NCBI GenBank assembly: GCA_036365515.1
Contig: CM070874.1
Span: 222,494,442 to 222,558,441, forward strand
Length of the DNA stretch: 64,000 nt
Origin: Torymus aiolomorphi
Taxonomy: Eukaryota > Arthropoda > Insecta > Hymenoptera > Torymidae
Reading direction: 5' to 3'
The notes beneath the pieces were generated by a model that saw nothing but the letters and a program-made list of their open reading frames with translations, searched no databases and was not told the origin of the DNA. Positions 32,448 to 46,812 of this stretch are shown piece by piece; the stretch's first letter is position 1; every line of letters begins with the position of its first letter. The translations under genes were made by a program, and so were the position numbers.

Positions 32448-35400
32448 CGGCAGATAAAGTGATATCATCGGAGCATTACGAACTTATTTCATAAAATTAA
32501 TAGATAAATGTACGGTTGCAATTCTCGATTAATACTGTACGCAATAGGTCTTGTAATAAATTAATAGAATAAAACTCTTAGCACTAAATCGATGAGTTGT
32601 TTAGAGCATATGGAGAATGGCCATTTTCATTGATTTAGTGTGGAAAATTACGCAAAATAAGATAATCACCCAAAATGTAACTCCTAAGTCGCGCCAATCA
32701 ATTATTCTTCTCGATTTTTGGAGAATTGCTAGTAACTAAATTTTTGAACCGGTATTTAATAGTACTAAATCGCTTACTTTAGTGCAGTACTCTCCCCTGT
32801 ATCTATATCATTGGTTTAGTTCGGTAGATAAAGTGATATCATCGGAGCATCACAAAATTATTTCATAAAATTTAACGATAAATGCAAGGTTTCTATTCTC
32901 GATTAGTACTGTACCCAATACTGCTTGCAATAAATTAATATAATAAAATTAGTTGCTCTCAATTGATGGGCTGTAATGAGATACTGGAGAATTGCCGTTT
33001 TCATTGATTTAGTGTGTACAATTTCGCAAAATAAGATAATGACCCAAAATGTAACTCCTAAGTTGCGCCAATCGACGTTTCCTATCGATTTTTGGAGAAT
33101 TACAAGTAAATAAATTTTTTAAGCGGTATTTACTAGTACTAAATCGAATATTTTAGTGCAGTACTATGCCGTGTATCTATCTCATCGGTTAAGTTTGGTA
33201 GATAAAGTGATATCATCGGAGCATCACAAAATTATTTCATAAAATTAAACGATAAATGCAAGGTTTCTATTCTCGATTAGTACTGTACTCAATAATGCTT
33301 GTAATAAATTAATATAATAAAATCAGTTGCACTCAATTGATGAGTTGTCATGAGATACTGGAGAATGGCCATTTTCATTGATTTAGTGTGTACAATTTCG
33401 CAAAATAAGATAATCACCCAAAATGTAACTCCTAAGTCGCGCCAATCAATTATTCTTCTCGATTTTTGGAGAATTGCTAGTAACTAAATTTTTGAACCGG
33501 TATTTAATAGTACTAAATCGCTTACTTTAGTGCAGTACTCTCCCCTGTATCTATATCATTGGTTTAGTTCGGTAGATAAAGTGATATCATCGGAGCATCA
33601 CAAAATTATTTCATAAAATTTAACGATAAATGCAAGGTTTCTATTCTCGATTAGTACTGTACCCAATACTGCTTGCAATAAATTAATATAATAAAATTAG
33701 TTGCTCTCAATTGATGGGCTGTAATGAGATACTGGAGAATTGCCGTTTTCATTGATTTAGTGTGTACAATTTCGCAAAATAAGATAATGACCCAAAATGT
33801 AACTCCTAAGTTGCGCCAATCGATTGTTCTTATCGATTTTTGGAGCATTGTTAGTAACTAAATTTTTGAACCGGTATTTAATAGTACTAAATCGCTTACT
33901 TTAGTGCAGTACTATGCCCTATATATGTCTTATCGGTTTAGTTCGGTAGATCAAGTGATGTCATCGGAGCATTACGAAATTATTTCATAAAATTAATCGA
34001 TAAATGCACAGTTGCAATTCTCGATTAATGCTGTACGCAATAGGCCTTGTAATAAATTAATATCATAAAACTCTTTGCACTAAATCAATGAGTTGTTTAG
34101 AGCATATGGAGAATGGGCGTTTTCATTGATTTAGTGTGGACAATGACGCAAAATAAGATAACCACACCAAATGTAACTCCTAAGTCGCGCCAATCGACGT
34201 TTCCTATCGACTTTTGGAGAATTACAAGTAACTAAATTTTTTAAACGGTATTTACTAGTACTAAATCAAATATTTTAGAGCAGTACTATGCCATGTATCT
34301 ATCTGATAGGTTAAGTTCGGTAAATAAAGTGATATCATCGGAGCATCACAAAATTATTTCATAAAATTAAACGATAAGTGCAAGGTTTCTATTCTCGATT
34401 AGTACTGTACCCAATAATGCTTGTAATAAATTAATATAATAAAATTAGTTGCCTTCAATTGAATAGTTGTAATGAGATACTGATGAATGGCCATTTTCAT
34501 TGATTTAGTGTGTACAATTTCGCAAAATAAGATAATCACCCAAAATGTAACTCCTAAGTCGCTCCAATCAATTGTTCTTCTCGATTTTTGGAGAATTGCT
34601 AGTAACTAAATATTTGAAGCAATATTTACTAGTACGAAATCGATTATTATAGTGCAGTACTATGTCCTGTATCTATCTCATCGGTTTAGTTCGGTAGATA
34701 ATGTGATATCATCGATGTGATATCATCGATTAATGCTGTACGCAATAGGTCTTGTAATAAATTAATATCATAAAACGCTTTGCACTAAATCGATGAGTTG
34801 TTTAGAGCATATGGAGAATGGGCGTTTTCATTGATTTAGTGTGGACAATGACGCAAAATAAGATAACCACACAAAATGTAACTCCTAGGTCGCGCCAATC
34901 GATGTTTCCTATAGATTTTTGGGGAATTACAAGTAACTAAATTTTTTAAGCGGTATTTTCTAGTACAAGATCGATTATTTTAGTGCAGTACTTTCACCTG
35001 TATCTATAACATTGGTTTAGTTCAGTAGATAAAGTGATATCATCAGAGCATCACATAATTATTTCATAAAATTAAACGATAAATTCAAGGTTTCTATTCT
35101 CGATTAGTACTGTACCCAATAATGCTTGTAATAAGTTAATCTATAAAATTAGTTGCACTCAATTGATGTGTTGTAATCTGATACTGGAGAGGCTTTTTCA
35201 TTAATTTAGTCTCGTCAGATACTCAACATAAGACAAACACCCAAAATGTAACTCCTAAGTCGCGCCAATCGATTGTTCTTCCGATTTTTGGAGATTTGCT
35301 AGTAACTAAATTTTTAAAACGGTATTTACTAGTACTAAATCTATTATTTTGGTGCAATACTATGCTCTGTATCTATCTCATCGGTTTAGTTCGGTAGACA

Positions 35401-38058
35401 AAGTGATATCATCGGAGCATTACGAAATTATTTCATAAAATTAATCGATAAATGCACAGTTGCAATTCTCGATTAATGCTGTACGCAATAGGTCTTGTTG
35501 TAAATTAATATAATACAACTCTTTACCCAAAATCGATGAGTCGTTTAGAGCATATGGAGAATGGCCGTTTTCATTGATTTAGTGTGGACAATTACGCAAA
35601 ATAACATAACCACCCAAAATGTAACTTCTAGGTCGCACGCATCGACGTTTTCTATAGATTTTTGGAGAATTACGAGTAACTAAATTTTTTAAGCGGTACT
35701 TACTTGTACTAAATCGATTATTTTAGTGCAGTACTCTCCACTGTATCTATAACATTGGTTCAGTTCGGTAGATAAAGTGATATCATCGGAGCATCACAAA
35801 ATTATTTCATAAAATTAAACGATAAATGCAATGATGCAATTCTCGATTAATACTGTACGCAATAAGTCTTGTAATAAATTAATATAATACAACTCTTTGC
35901 ACTAAATCGATGAGTTGTTTAGAGCATATGGAGAATGGGCGTTTTCATTGATTTAGTGTGGACAATGACGCAAAATAAGATAACCACACCAAATCTAACT
36001 CCTAAGTCGCGCCAATCGACGTTTCCTATCGACTTTTGGAGAATTACGAGTAACTAAATTTTTTAAGCGGTACCTACTTGTACTAAATCGATTATTTTAG
36101 TGCAGTACTCTCCACTGTATCTATAACATTGGTTCAGTTCGGTAAATAAAGTGATATCATCGGAGCATCACAAAATTATTTCATAAAATTAAACGATAAG
36201 TGCAAGGTTTCTATTCTCGATTAGTACTGTACCCAATAATGCTTCTAATAAATTAATATAATAAAATTAGTTGCACTCAAATGATGAGTTGTAATGAGAT
36301 ACGGAAGAGAGGCTTTTTTTATTAATTTAGTCTCGTCAGATACTCAAAATAAGACAAACACCCAAAATGTATCTCCTAAGTCACGCCAATCGATTTACTT
36401 CTCGATTTTTGGAGTATTACTAGAAACTAAATTTTTTAAGCGATATTTACTAGTAGTAAATCGATTATTTTAGTTCAGTACTATTCCCTGTATCGATCTC
36501 ATCGGTTTAGTTTGGTAGATAAAGTGATATCATCGGAGCATTACGAAATTATTTCATAAAATTAATCGATAGATGTACGGTTGCAATTCTCGATTAATAC
36601 TGTACGCAATAGGTCTTGTAATAAATTAATATAATACAACTCTTTGCACTAAATCGATGAGTTCTTTAGAGCATATGGAGAATGGTCGTTTTCATTCATT
36701 TTGTGTGAACAATTACGCAAAATAAGATAACCACCCAAAATGTAACTCCTAGGTCGCGCCTGTTTACGTTTTCTATCGATTTTTGGAGAATTACAAGTAA
36801 CTAAAATTTTTGGGCCGTAATTACTAGTACTAAATCGAATACTATAGTGCAGTGCTATGTCCTGTAACTGTCTTTTCGGTTTAGTTCGGTACATAAAGTG
36901 ATATCATCGAAGCATCAAAAAATTATTTCATATTATTTAACGATAAATGTAAGGATTCTATTCTCGATTAATACTGTCCGCAATCGGTCATGTAATAAAT
37001 TCATATAATAAAATTCTTCCCACTAAATCGATGAGTTGTTTAGAGCATATGGAGAATGGCCGTATAGCGTCAAAAATTGGGCAAAATAAGATAATCACCC
37101 AAAGTGTAACTCCTAAGTCGCGCCAATCGACATTTCCTATCGATTTTGGGTGAATTAAAAGTAACTAAATTTTGTAAGCGGTATTTACTAGTACTAAATC
37201 GAATATTTTAGACCAGTACTATGCCATGCATCTATCTGATAGGATAAGTTCGGTAGATAAAGTGATATCATCGGAGCATCACAAAATTATTTCATAAAAT
37301 TAATCGATAAAAGCACATTTGCAATCCTCGATTAATGCTGTACGCAATAGGTCTTGTAATAAATTAATATAATAAAACTCTTTGCACTAAGTCGTAAAGT
37401 TGTTTAGAGCATATGGAGAAAGGCCCCTTTCATTGATTTAGTGTGTATAATTTCGCAAAATAAGATAAGCACCCAAAATGTAACTCCTAGGTCGCGACCA
37501 TCGACGTTTTCTATAGATTTTTGGAGAATTACAAGTAACTAAAATTTTTAAGCTGTACTTACTAGTACTAAATCGATTATTTTAGTGCAGTACTCTCCCC
37601 TGTATCTATATCGTTGGTTTAGTTCGGTAGATAAAGTGATATCATCGGAGCATCACTAAATTATTTCATAAAATTTAACGATTAATGCAAGGTTTCTATT
37701 CTCGATTAGTACTGTACCCAATAATGTTTGTAATAAATTAATGTAATAAAATTAGTTGGACTCAATTGATGAGTTGTAATGTGATACTGGAGAGAGGCTT
37801 TTTTCATTAATTTAGTCTCGTCAGATACTCAAAATAAGACGAAAACCCAAAATGTAACTCCTAAGTCGCGCCAATCGATTTACTTCTCGATTTTTGGAGA
37901 ATTACTAGAAACTAAATTTTTTAAGCGATATTTACTAGTACTAAATCGATTATTTTAGTGCACTACTATTCCCTGTATCAATCTTGCCGGTTTAGTTTGG
38001 TAGATAAAGCGATATCATCGGAGCATTACGAAATTATTTCATAAAATATATCGGTAAA
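32448..38058. repeat. Satellite family A, ~374-bp monomers
   Basis: About 15 tandem monomers. Landmark words are AAAATGTAACTCCTAAG (about 32673, 33045, 33419, 33794 and onward), GTGATATCATCGGAGCAT and TTAGTGCAGTACT. Two subtypes are mixed irregularly: one with GAGCATATGGAGAATGG, one with GAGATACTGGAGAA. A two-monomer block of about 746 bp is repeated almost exactly (from about 32640 and from about 33386). One monomer near 34700-34735 is shortened by a deletion. No coding potential. Confidence 0.95.
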
Positions 38059-41000
38059 TGCAATGTTGCTATTCGTGCTCTTACTGTACCCAATACTGCT
38101 TGTCAATAATTAATATAATAAAACTAGTTGCACTAAAGCTATGAGTCGTATTGAAATACTAGAAAAATGTCTTTTTCACTGATTTACTTTTGTCCAATAC
38201 TGAAAATACGGGAATCACCCGAAAACCGTCGCCAAAGTCGACAATCGACGGATTATATCGATTTTACGAGAATTATACGTCATTAAATTTTCTATCGCTT
38301 TTTTCTAGTACTTAATCGATAATTTTGGTACAGTATTAGCCCCTGTATCTATTTCATCGATTTAGGTCGGTAGGCGAAGTGGTATGATAGGAGCGTCACG
38401 AAATTAGTTCTTAAAATGAATCGATAAATGCAAGGTTGCTATTCGTGATTATTACTGTACCCAATACCGCTTGTCAATAATTAATATAATAAAACGAGTT
38501 GCACTAAAGCTATGAGTGGTATTGATATACTAGAAAAAGGCCTTTTTCACTGATCTAGTTTCGTCAAATTCTCAAAATACGAGAAACCTCCAAAACTGTC
38601 GCCCAAGACGACAATCGACGGTTTATTTCGGTTTCACGAGAATTATACGTCATTAAATTTTTTATCGCCTTTTTCTAGTACTTAATCGATTATTTTGGTG
38701 CAGTACTAGCCCCTGTATCTATTTTATCGATTTAGATAGGTAGGGGAAGTGATATAATAGGATATTCACGAAAATATTTCATAAAATGAATCGATAAATG
38801 CAAGCTTGCTATTCGTGATCATTACTGTACCCAATACTGCTTGTCAATAATTAATATAATAAAACGAGTTGCACTAAAGCTATGAGTCGCATTGAAATAC
38901 TAGGGAAAGGCCTTTTTCACTGGTTTAGTTTCGTCAAATACTCAAAATATAGGAAACATCCCATAACCGTTGCCAAAGTTGACAATTGACGATTAATTCC
39001 GATTTTACGAGAATTATACGTCATTAAATTTTTGTCCCTTTTTCTAGTACATAATCTATTATTTTATTGCAGTACTGGCTCCTGTAACTATTTCATCAAT
39101 TTAATTCAGTATTGGAAGTGATATGATAGGAGCATCGCGAAATTATTTCATAAAAAGTATCGATAAATGCAAGGTTGCTATTCGTGATCCTTACTGTACC
39201 CAATACTGCTTGTCAATAATTAATATAATAAAACTAGTTGCACCAAAGCTATGAGTCGTATTGAAATACTAGAAAAATGCCTTTTTCACTGATTTACTTT
39301 CGTCAAATACTCGAAATACGGAAAACACCCGAAAACCGTCGCCAAAGTCGACAATCGACGGATTATTACGATTTTACGAGGATTATACGTCATTAAATTT
39401 TTTATCGCTTTTTTCTAGTACTTAATCGATAATTTTGGTACAGTATTAGCCCCTGTATCTATTTCATCGATTTAGGTCCATAGGCGAAGTGGTATGATAG
39501 GAGCATCACGAAATTAGTTCATAAAATGAATCGTTAAATGCAAGGTTGCTATTCGTGATTATTACTATACCCAATACCGCTTGTCAATAATTAATATAAT
39601 AAAACGAGTGGCACTAAAGCTATGAGTGGTATTGAAATACTAGAAAAATGACTTTTTCACTGATTTACTTTCGTCGAATACTCAAAATACGGGAAACACC
39701 CGAAAACCGTCGCCAAAGTCGACAATCGACGGATTATATCGATTTTACGAGAATTATACGTCATTAAATTTTTTATCGCTTTTTTCTAGTACTTAATCGA
39801 TTATTTTGGTGCAGTACTAGCCCCTGTATCTATTTTATCGATTTAGATCGGTAGGGCAAGTGATATAATAGGATATTCACGAAAATATTTCATAAAATGA
39901 ATCGGTAAATGCAAGGTTGCTCTTCGTGATTATTACTGTATTCAATAACGCTTGTCAATAATTAATATAATAAAACGAGTTGGGCTAAAGCTATGAGTCG
40001 CATTGAAATACTAGAAAAAGGCCTTTTTCACTGATTTAGTTTCGTCAAATACTCAAAATATAGGAAACATCCCATATCCGTCGCCAAAGTCGACAATCGA
40101 CGGATTATATCGATTTTACGAGAATTATACGTCATTAAATTTTTGTCCCTTTTTTCTAGTACTTAATCTATTATTTTATTGCAGTACTAGCTCCTGTAAC
40201 TATTTCATCAATTTAATTCAGTAGGCGAAGTGGTATGATAGGAGCATCACGAAATTAGTTCTTAAAATGAATCGATAAATGCAAGGTTGCTATTCGTGAT
40301 TATTACTGTACCCAATACCGCTTGTCAATAATTAATATAATAAAACGAGTTGCACTAAAGCTATGAGTGGTATTGATATACTAGAAAAATGCTTTTTTCA
40401 CTGATTTACTTTCGTCAAATACTCAAAATACGGGCAACACCCGAACACCGTCGCCAAAGTCGACAATCGACGGATTATATCGATTTTACGACAATTATAC
40501 GTCATTAAATTTTTTATCGCTTTTTTCTAGTACCTAATCGATTATTTTGGTGCAGTACTAGCCCCTGTATCTATTTTATCGATTTAGATCGGTAGGGGAA
40601 GTGATATAATAGGATATTCACGAAAATATTTCATAAAATGAATCGATAAATGCAAGCTTGCTATTCGTGATCATTACTGTACCCAATACTGATTGTCAAT
40701 AATTAATATAATAAAACTAGTTGCACTAAAGCTATGAGTCGTATTGAAATACTAGAAAAAGGCATTTTTCACTGATTTATTTTCGCCAAATACTCAAAAT
40801 ACGGGCAACACCCGAAAACCGTCGTCAAAGTTGACAATCGACGGATTATTACGATTTTACGAGAATTATACGTCATTAAATTTTTTATCGCTTTTTTCTA
40901 GTACTTAATCGATAATTTTGGTACAGTATTAGCCCCTGTATCTATTTCATCGACTTAGGTCGGTAGGCGAAGTGGTATGATAGGAGCATCACGAAATTAG

Positions 41001-44000
41001 TTCTTAAAATGAATCGATAAATGCAAGGTTGCTATTCGTGATTATTACTGTACCCAATACCGCTTGTCAATAATTAATATAATAAAACGAGTTGCACTAA
41101 AGCTATGAGTGGTATTGATATACTAGAAAAATGCTTTTTTCACTGATTTACTTTCGTCAAATACTCAAAATACGGGCAACACCCGAAAACCGTCGCCTAA
41201 GTCGACAATCGACGGATTATATCGATTTTACGAGAATTATACGTCATTAAATTTTCTATCGCTTTTTTCTAGTACTTAATCGATAATTTTGGTACAGTAT
41301 TAGCCCCTGTATCTATTTCATCGATTTAGGTCGGTAGGCGAAGTGGTATGATAGGAGCGTCACGAAATTAGTTCTTAAAATGAATCGATAAATGCAAGGT
41401 TGCTATTCGTGATTATTACTGTACCCAATACCGCTTGTCAATAATTAATATAATAAAACGAGTTGCACTAAAGCTATGAGTGGTATTGATATACTAGAAA
41501 AAGGCCTTTTTCACTGATCTAGTTTCGTCAAATTCTCAAAATACGAGAAACCTCCAAAACTGTCGCCCAAGACGACAATCGACGGTTTATTTCGGTTTCA
41601 CGAGAATTATACGTCATTAAATTTTTTATCGCCTTTTTCTAGTACTTAATCGATTATTTTGGTGCAGTACTAGCCCCTGTATCTATTTTATCGATTTAGA
41701 TAGGTAGGGAAGTGATATAATAGGATATTCACGAAAATATTTCATAAAATGAATCGATAAATGCAAGCTTGCTATTCGTGATCATTACTGTACCCAATAC
41801 TGCTTGTCAATAATTAATATAATAAAACGAGTTGCACTAAAGCTATGAGTCGCATTGAAATACTAGGGAAAGGCCTTTTTCACTGGTTTAGTTTCGTCAA
41901 ATACTCAAAATATAGGAAACATCCCATAACCGTTGCCAAAGTTGACAATTGACGATTAATTCCGATTTTACGAGAATTATACGTCATTAAATTTTTGTCC
42001 CTTTTTCTAGTACATAATCTATTATTTTATTGCAGTACTGGCTCCTGTAACTATTTCATCAATTTAATTCAGTATTGGAAGTGATATGATAGGAGCATCG
42101 CGAAATTATTTCATAAAAAGTATCGATAAATGCAAGGTTGCTATTCGTGATCCTTACTGTACCCAATACTGCTTGTCAATAATTAATATAATAAAACTAG
42201 TTGCACCAAAGCTATGAGTCGTATTGAAATACTAGAAAAATGCCTTTTTCACTGATTTACTTTCGTCAAATACTCGAAATACGGAAAACACCCGAAAACC
42301 GTCGCCAAAGTCGACAATCGACGGATTATTACGATTTTACGAGGATTATACGTCATTAAATTTTTTATCGCTTTTTTCTAGTACTTAATCGATAATTTTG
42401 GTACAGTATTAGCCCCTGTATCTATTTCATCGATTTAGGTCCATAGGCGAAGTGGTATGATAGGAGCATCACGAAATTAGTTCATAAAATGAATCGTTAA
42501 ATGCAAGGTTGCTATTCGTGATTATTACTATACCCAATACCGCTTGTCAATAATTAATATAATAAAACGAGTGGCACTAAAGCTATGAGTGGTATTGAAA
42601 TACTAGAAAAATGACTTTTTCACTGATTTACTTTCGTCGAATACTCAAAATACGGGAAACACCCGAAAACCGTCGCCAAAGTCGACAATCGACGGATTAT
42701 ATCGATTTTACGAGAATTATACGTCATTAAATTTTTTATCGCTTTTTTCTAGTACTTAATCGATTATTTTGGTGCAGTACTAGCCCCTGTATCTATTTTA
42801 TCGATTTAGATCGGTAGGGCAAGTGATATAATAGGATATTCACGAAAATATTTCATAAAATGAATCGGTAAATGCAAGGTTGCTCTTCGTGATTATTACT
42901 GTATTCAATAACGCTTGTCAATAATTAATATAATAAAACGAGTTGGGCTAAAGCTATGAGTCGCATTGAAATACTAGAAAAAGGCCTTTTTCACTGATTT
43001 AGTTTCGTCAAATACTCAAAATATAGGAAACATCCCATATCCGTCGCCAAAGTCGACAATCGACGGATTATATCGATTTTACGAGAATTATACGTCATTA
43101 AATTTTTGTCCCTTTTTTCTAGTACTTAATCTATTATTTTATTGCAGTACTAGCTCCTGTAACTATTTCATCAATTTAATTCAGTAGGCGAAGTGGTATG
43201 ATAGGAGCATCACGAAATTAGTTCTTAAAATGAATCGATAAATGCAAGGTTGCTATTCGTGATTATTACTGTACCCAATACCGCTTGTCAATAATTAATA
43301 TAATAAAACGAGTTGCACTAAAGCTATGAGTGGTATTGATATACTAGAAAAATGCTTTTTTCACTGATTTACTTTCGTCAAATACTCAAAATACGGGCAA
43401 CACCCGAACACCGTCGCCAAAGTCGACAATCGACGGATTATATCGATTTTACGACAATTATACGTCATTAAATTTTTTATCGCTTTTTTCTAGTACCTAA
43501 TCGATTATTTTGGTGCAGTACTAGCCCCTGTATCTATTTTATCGATTTAGATCGGTAGGGGAAGTGATATAATAGGATATTCACGAAAATATTTCATAAA
43601 ATGAATCGATAAATGCAAGCTTGCTATTCGTGATCATTACTGTACCCAATACTGATTGTCAATAATTAATATAATAAAACTAGTTGCACTAAAGCTATGA
43701 GTCGTATTGAAATACTAGAAAAAGGCATTTTTCACTGATTTATTTTCGCCAAATACTCAAAATACGGGCAACACCCGAAAACCGTCGTCAAAGTTGACAA
43801 TCGACGGATTATTACGATTTTACGAGAATTATACGTCATTAAATTTTTTATCGCTTTTTTCTAGTACTTAATCGATAATTTTGGTACAGTATTAGCCCCT
43901 GTATCTATTTCATCGACTTAGGTCGGTAGGCGAAGTGGTATGATAGGAGCATCACGAAATTAGTTCTTAAAATGAATCGATAAATGCAAGGTTGCTATTC

Positions 44001-45169
44001 GTGATTATTACTGTACCCAATACCGCTTGTCAATAATTAATATAATAAAACGAGTTGCACTAAAGCTATGAGTGGTATTGATATACTAGAAAAATGCTTT
44101 TTTCACTGATTTACTTTCGTCAAATACTCAAAATACGGGCAACACCCGAAAACCGTCGCCTAAGTCGACAATCGACGGATTATATCGATTTTACGACAAT
44201 TATACGTCATTAAATTTTTTATCGCTTTTTTCTAGTACTTAATCGATTATTTTGGTGCAGTACTAGCCCCTGTATCTATTTTATCGATTTAGATCGGTAG
44301 GGGAAGTGATATAATAGGATATTCACGAAAATATTTCATAAAATGAATCGATAAATGCAAGCTTGCTATTCGTGATCATTACTGTACCCAATACTGCTTG
44401 TCAATAATTAATATAATAAAACTAGTTGCACTAAAGCTATGAGTCGTATTGAAATACTAGAAAAAGGCATTTTTCACTGATTTATTTTCGTCAAATACTC
44501 AAAATACGGGCAACACCCGAAAACCGTCGCCAAAGTCGACAATCGACGGATTATTACGATTTTACGAGAATTATACGTCATTAAATTTTTATCGCTTTTT
44601 TCTAGTACTTAATCGATAATTTTGGTACAGTATTAGCCCCTGTATCTATTTCATCGATTTAGGTCGGTAGGCGAAGTGGTATGATAGGAGCATCACGAAA
44701 TTAGTTCTCAAAATGAATCGATAAATGCAAGGTTGCTATTCGTGATTATTACTGTACCCAATACCGCTTGTCAATAATTAATATAATAGAACGAGTTGCA
44801 CTAAAGCTATGAGTGGTATTGATATTCTAGAAAAATGCTTTTTTCACTGATTTACTTTCGTCAAATACTCAAAATACGGGCAACACCCGATACCGTCGCC
44901 AAAGTCGACAATCGACGGATTATATCGATTTTACGAGAATTATACGTCATTAAATTTTTTATCGCTTTTTTCTAGTACTTAATCGATTATTTTGGTGCAG
45001 TACTAGCCCCTGTATCTATTTTATCGATTTAGATCGGTAGGGGAAGTGATATAATAGGATATTCACGAAAATATTTCATAAAATGAATCGGTAAATGCAA
45101 GTTTGCTATTCGTGATTATTACTGTATTCAATAACGCTTGTCAATAATTAATATAATAAAACGAGTTGG
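38058..45169. repeat. Satellite family B, ~370-bp monomers (part 1)
   Basis: About 19 monomers clearly related to family A but diverged. Landmarks are CCGTCGCCAAAGTCGACAAT followed by CGACGG (an inverted CCGTCG/CGACGG pair), TTATACGTCATTAAATTTT and TTGCTATTCGTGATTA. The switch from A to B occurs inside one monomer at about 38050-38070. An eight-monomer block is duplicated in tandem (see 38216-44143). Confidence 0.95.
38216..44143. repeat. 2,964-bp higher-order duplication within family B
   Basis: Sequence from about 38216 recurs from about 41180 with an offset of 2,964 bp, eight monomers. Diagnostic variants are shared at the same offset: CTCCAAAACTGTCGCCCAAG (38588 and 41552), the GTATTGGAAGTGATATG variant (about 39110 and 42074) and ATTACTATACCC (39561 and 42525). 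I saw only rare differences in the parts compared. It is a very recent unequal exchange or an assembly artefact. Confidence 0.88.
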
Positions 45170-46812
45170 TGTTGGAGCGTAAAGACGTATTCGATGGGAG
45201 TAGGTTCGGCGTTCGTAGGGCGCGCATGCGCGATGTTCGATCGTGCACCTTTGGACGGGCACTGTGGACTGGCGAGCGTGAGTTTTGGCGGCCCAATCAG
45301 CAGCGCGCTCTCTCTGGTAGAAATCGACGACGAAGGAGGGGCAAGAGCTGGCGCGTTTTTCCTTCCTCGCCAGTCTCTGCGCGCGCTCTCACAAGCACAC
45401 CACTGGAAGAAGTAGAAAGAGGAAGAGCTTTTTCTTGCTTTGGATCGGTCGTCCCCGTATCAGCTCGTTTGTCTCGCTCTCCAAGGGGAGGATTGAAAAC
45501 GGAGGTGAAAAAAAAGACGGCTCCGCAACAGCCTGCATCGCTCTTCTCGCCCTCGCCTCAGACGAGGTGTTAAGAAACACGGCAGCGGCCCCTAGAAGTG
45601 CACCATCTACAGTTGCCAGGTAAATATCCGACTCGAAGGCGTGAAGTATGACCAGGTTGAGAGGCGTTCGCGGGATGCGCGACGACACTCATAACATGCT
45701 CGTCGAAGCGGGCGAAGCGAATTATGCGCAGGCTCGTGCGACACGGCCATTCGGGCAAGGTTCCGAGAATCTTCAGCCCCTTCCATGCAATTCGTGCGAT
45801 GAAGCCGACCGACGGGTCCGCTATCGCAACAAGAATTCGTACAGCTCGGCCATTGTGGCGCTGTTCGACGAATTTCTTGTCATTTGCAGATGCGAGTCGT
45901 GCGACACGGCGTTCCGCATTCATGCGCAGGCTCGTGCGACACGGCCATTCGGGCAAGGTTCCGAGAATCTTCAGCCCCTTCCATGCAATTCGTGCGATGA
46001 AGCCGACCGACGGGTCCGCTATCGCAACAAGAATTCGTACAGCTCGGCCATTGTGGCGCTGTTCGGCGAATTTCTTGTCATTTGCAGATGCGAGTCGTGC
46101 GACACGGCGTTCCGCATTCATGCGAGGCTCGTGCGACACGGCCATTCGGGCAAGGTTCCGAGAATCTTCAGCCCCTTCCATGCAATTCGTGCGATGAAGC
46201 CGACCGACGGGTCCGCTATCGCAACAAGAATTCGTACAGCTCGGCCATTGTGGCGCTGTTCGACGAATTTCTTGTCATTTGCAGATGCGAGTCGTGCGAC
46301 ACGGCGTTCCGCATTCATGCGAGGCTCACCCAAGGTGGCTACCTTTGCGAGATTCCGAGAATCTCTAGTAATTAGAGACAATTATTAGCGCAACTAGATT
46401 ATCTCTCATTATTATTCGGCCGCGAGCGATCATTGCTATTGGCGAGCGGCATGCGGGTTCTTGCCGATTATGTTTACCGGATCAAGGTCGAGTTTGCGAT
46501 GTGAAATCGAAATACTCCATTCAATTTCAACGATTTGATGTTATATTTGTCTTTAAACTGGTAATAATAAATGATAATGATAATTCACATATTACAAATG
46601 TTTTTGTTATTTGCTAACTTATCCGCTATTGAATTTAATAGCATGTTCAAGATTGTTTCATTATATTTGAATATTAGTACGGTTCAAACGAGTCAATTTA
46701 TGTATTTGAATTTCGCGCTCAATGGTTAGGTAGGAATCCACGTGAAGAATATGTACTAATTTTATTCGAACTATCCAGGTTCATTTGGAAGCTGGCGAAC
46801 GCGAGAACAGTT
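45165..46812. mobile_element. Solo LTR of 1,638 bp with 5-bp target duplication
   Basis: The insert 45170-46807 begins TGTTGGAGCG and ends GCGAGAACA, giving TGTT...AACA inverted ends. It is flanked by GTTGG on both sides (45165-45169 and 46808-46812), inside an otherwise continuous satellite monomer. TG...CA ends and a 5-bp duplication identify an LTR, and no internal region is present, so it is a solo LTR left by LTR-LTR recombination. AATAAA occurs at about 46566. Orientation is not certain; AATAAA suggests the + strand. The first 1.2 kb are GC-rich, the last 0.35 kb AT-rich. Confidence 0.88.
45729..46322. repeat. Three tandem ~197-bp units inside the solo LTR
   Basis: Units start at the GGCTCGTGCG word at 45731, 45929 and 46126 (periods 198 and 197 bp), with a truncated fourth start at 46323. 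They are nearly identical. They create open frames on both strands (246 codons at 45648-46388 on +, 203 codons at 45570-46181 on -) that cannot both be real and are treated here as by-products. One junction reads CESCDTAF...L..H, resembling a C2H2 finger with a misplaced last His. Confidence 0.9.

Noticed and set aside
45570..46388. Overlapping 246-codon (+) and 203-codon (-) frames
   Set aside because: They arise from three copies of one ~197-bp unit inside a solo LTR. Both strands are open at once and the + frame changes register at the third unit.
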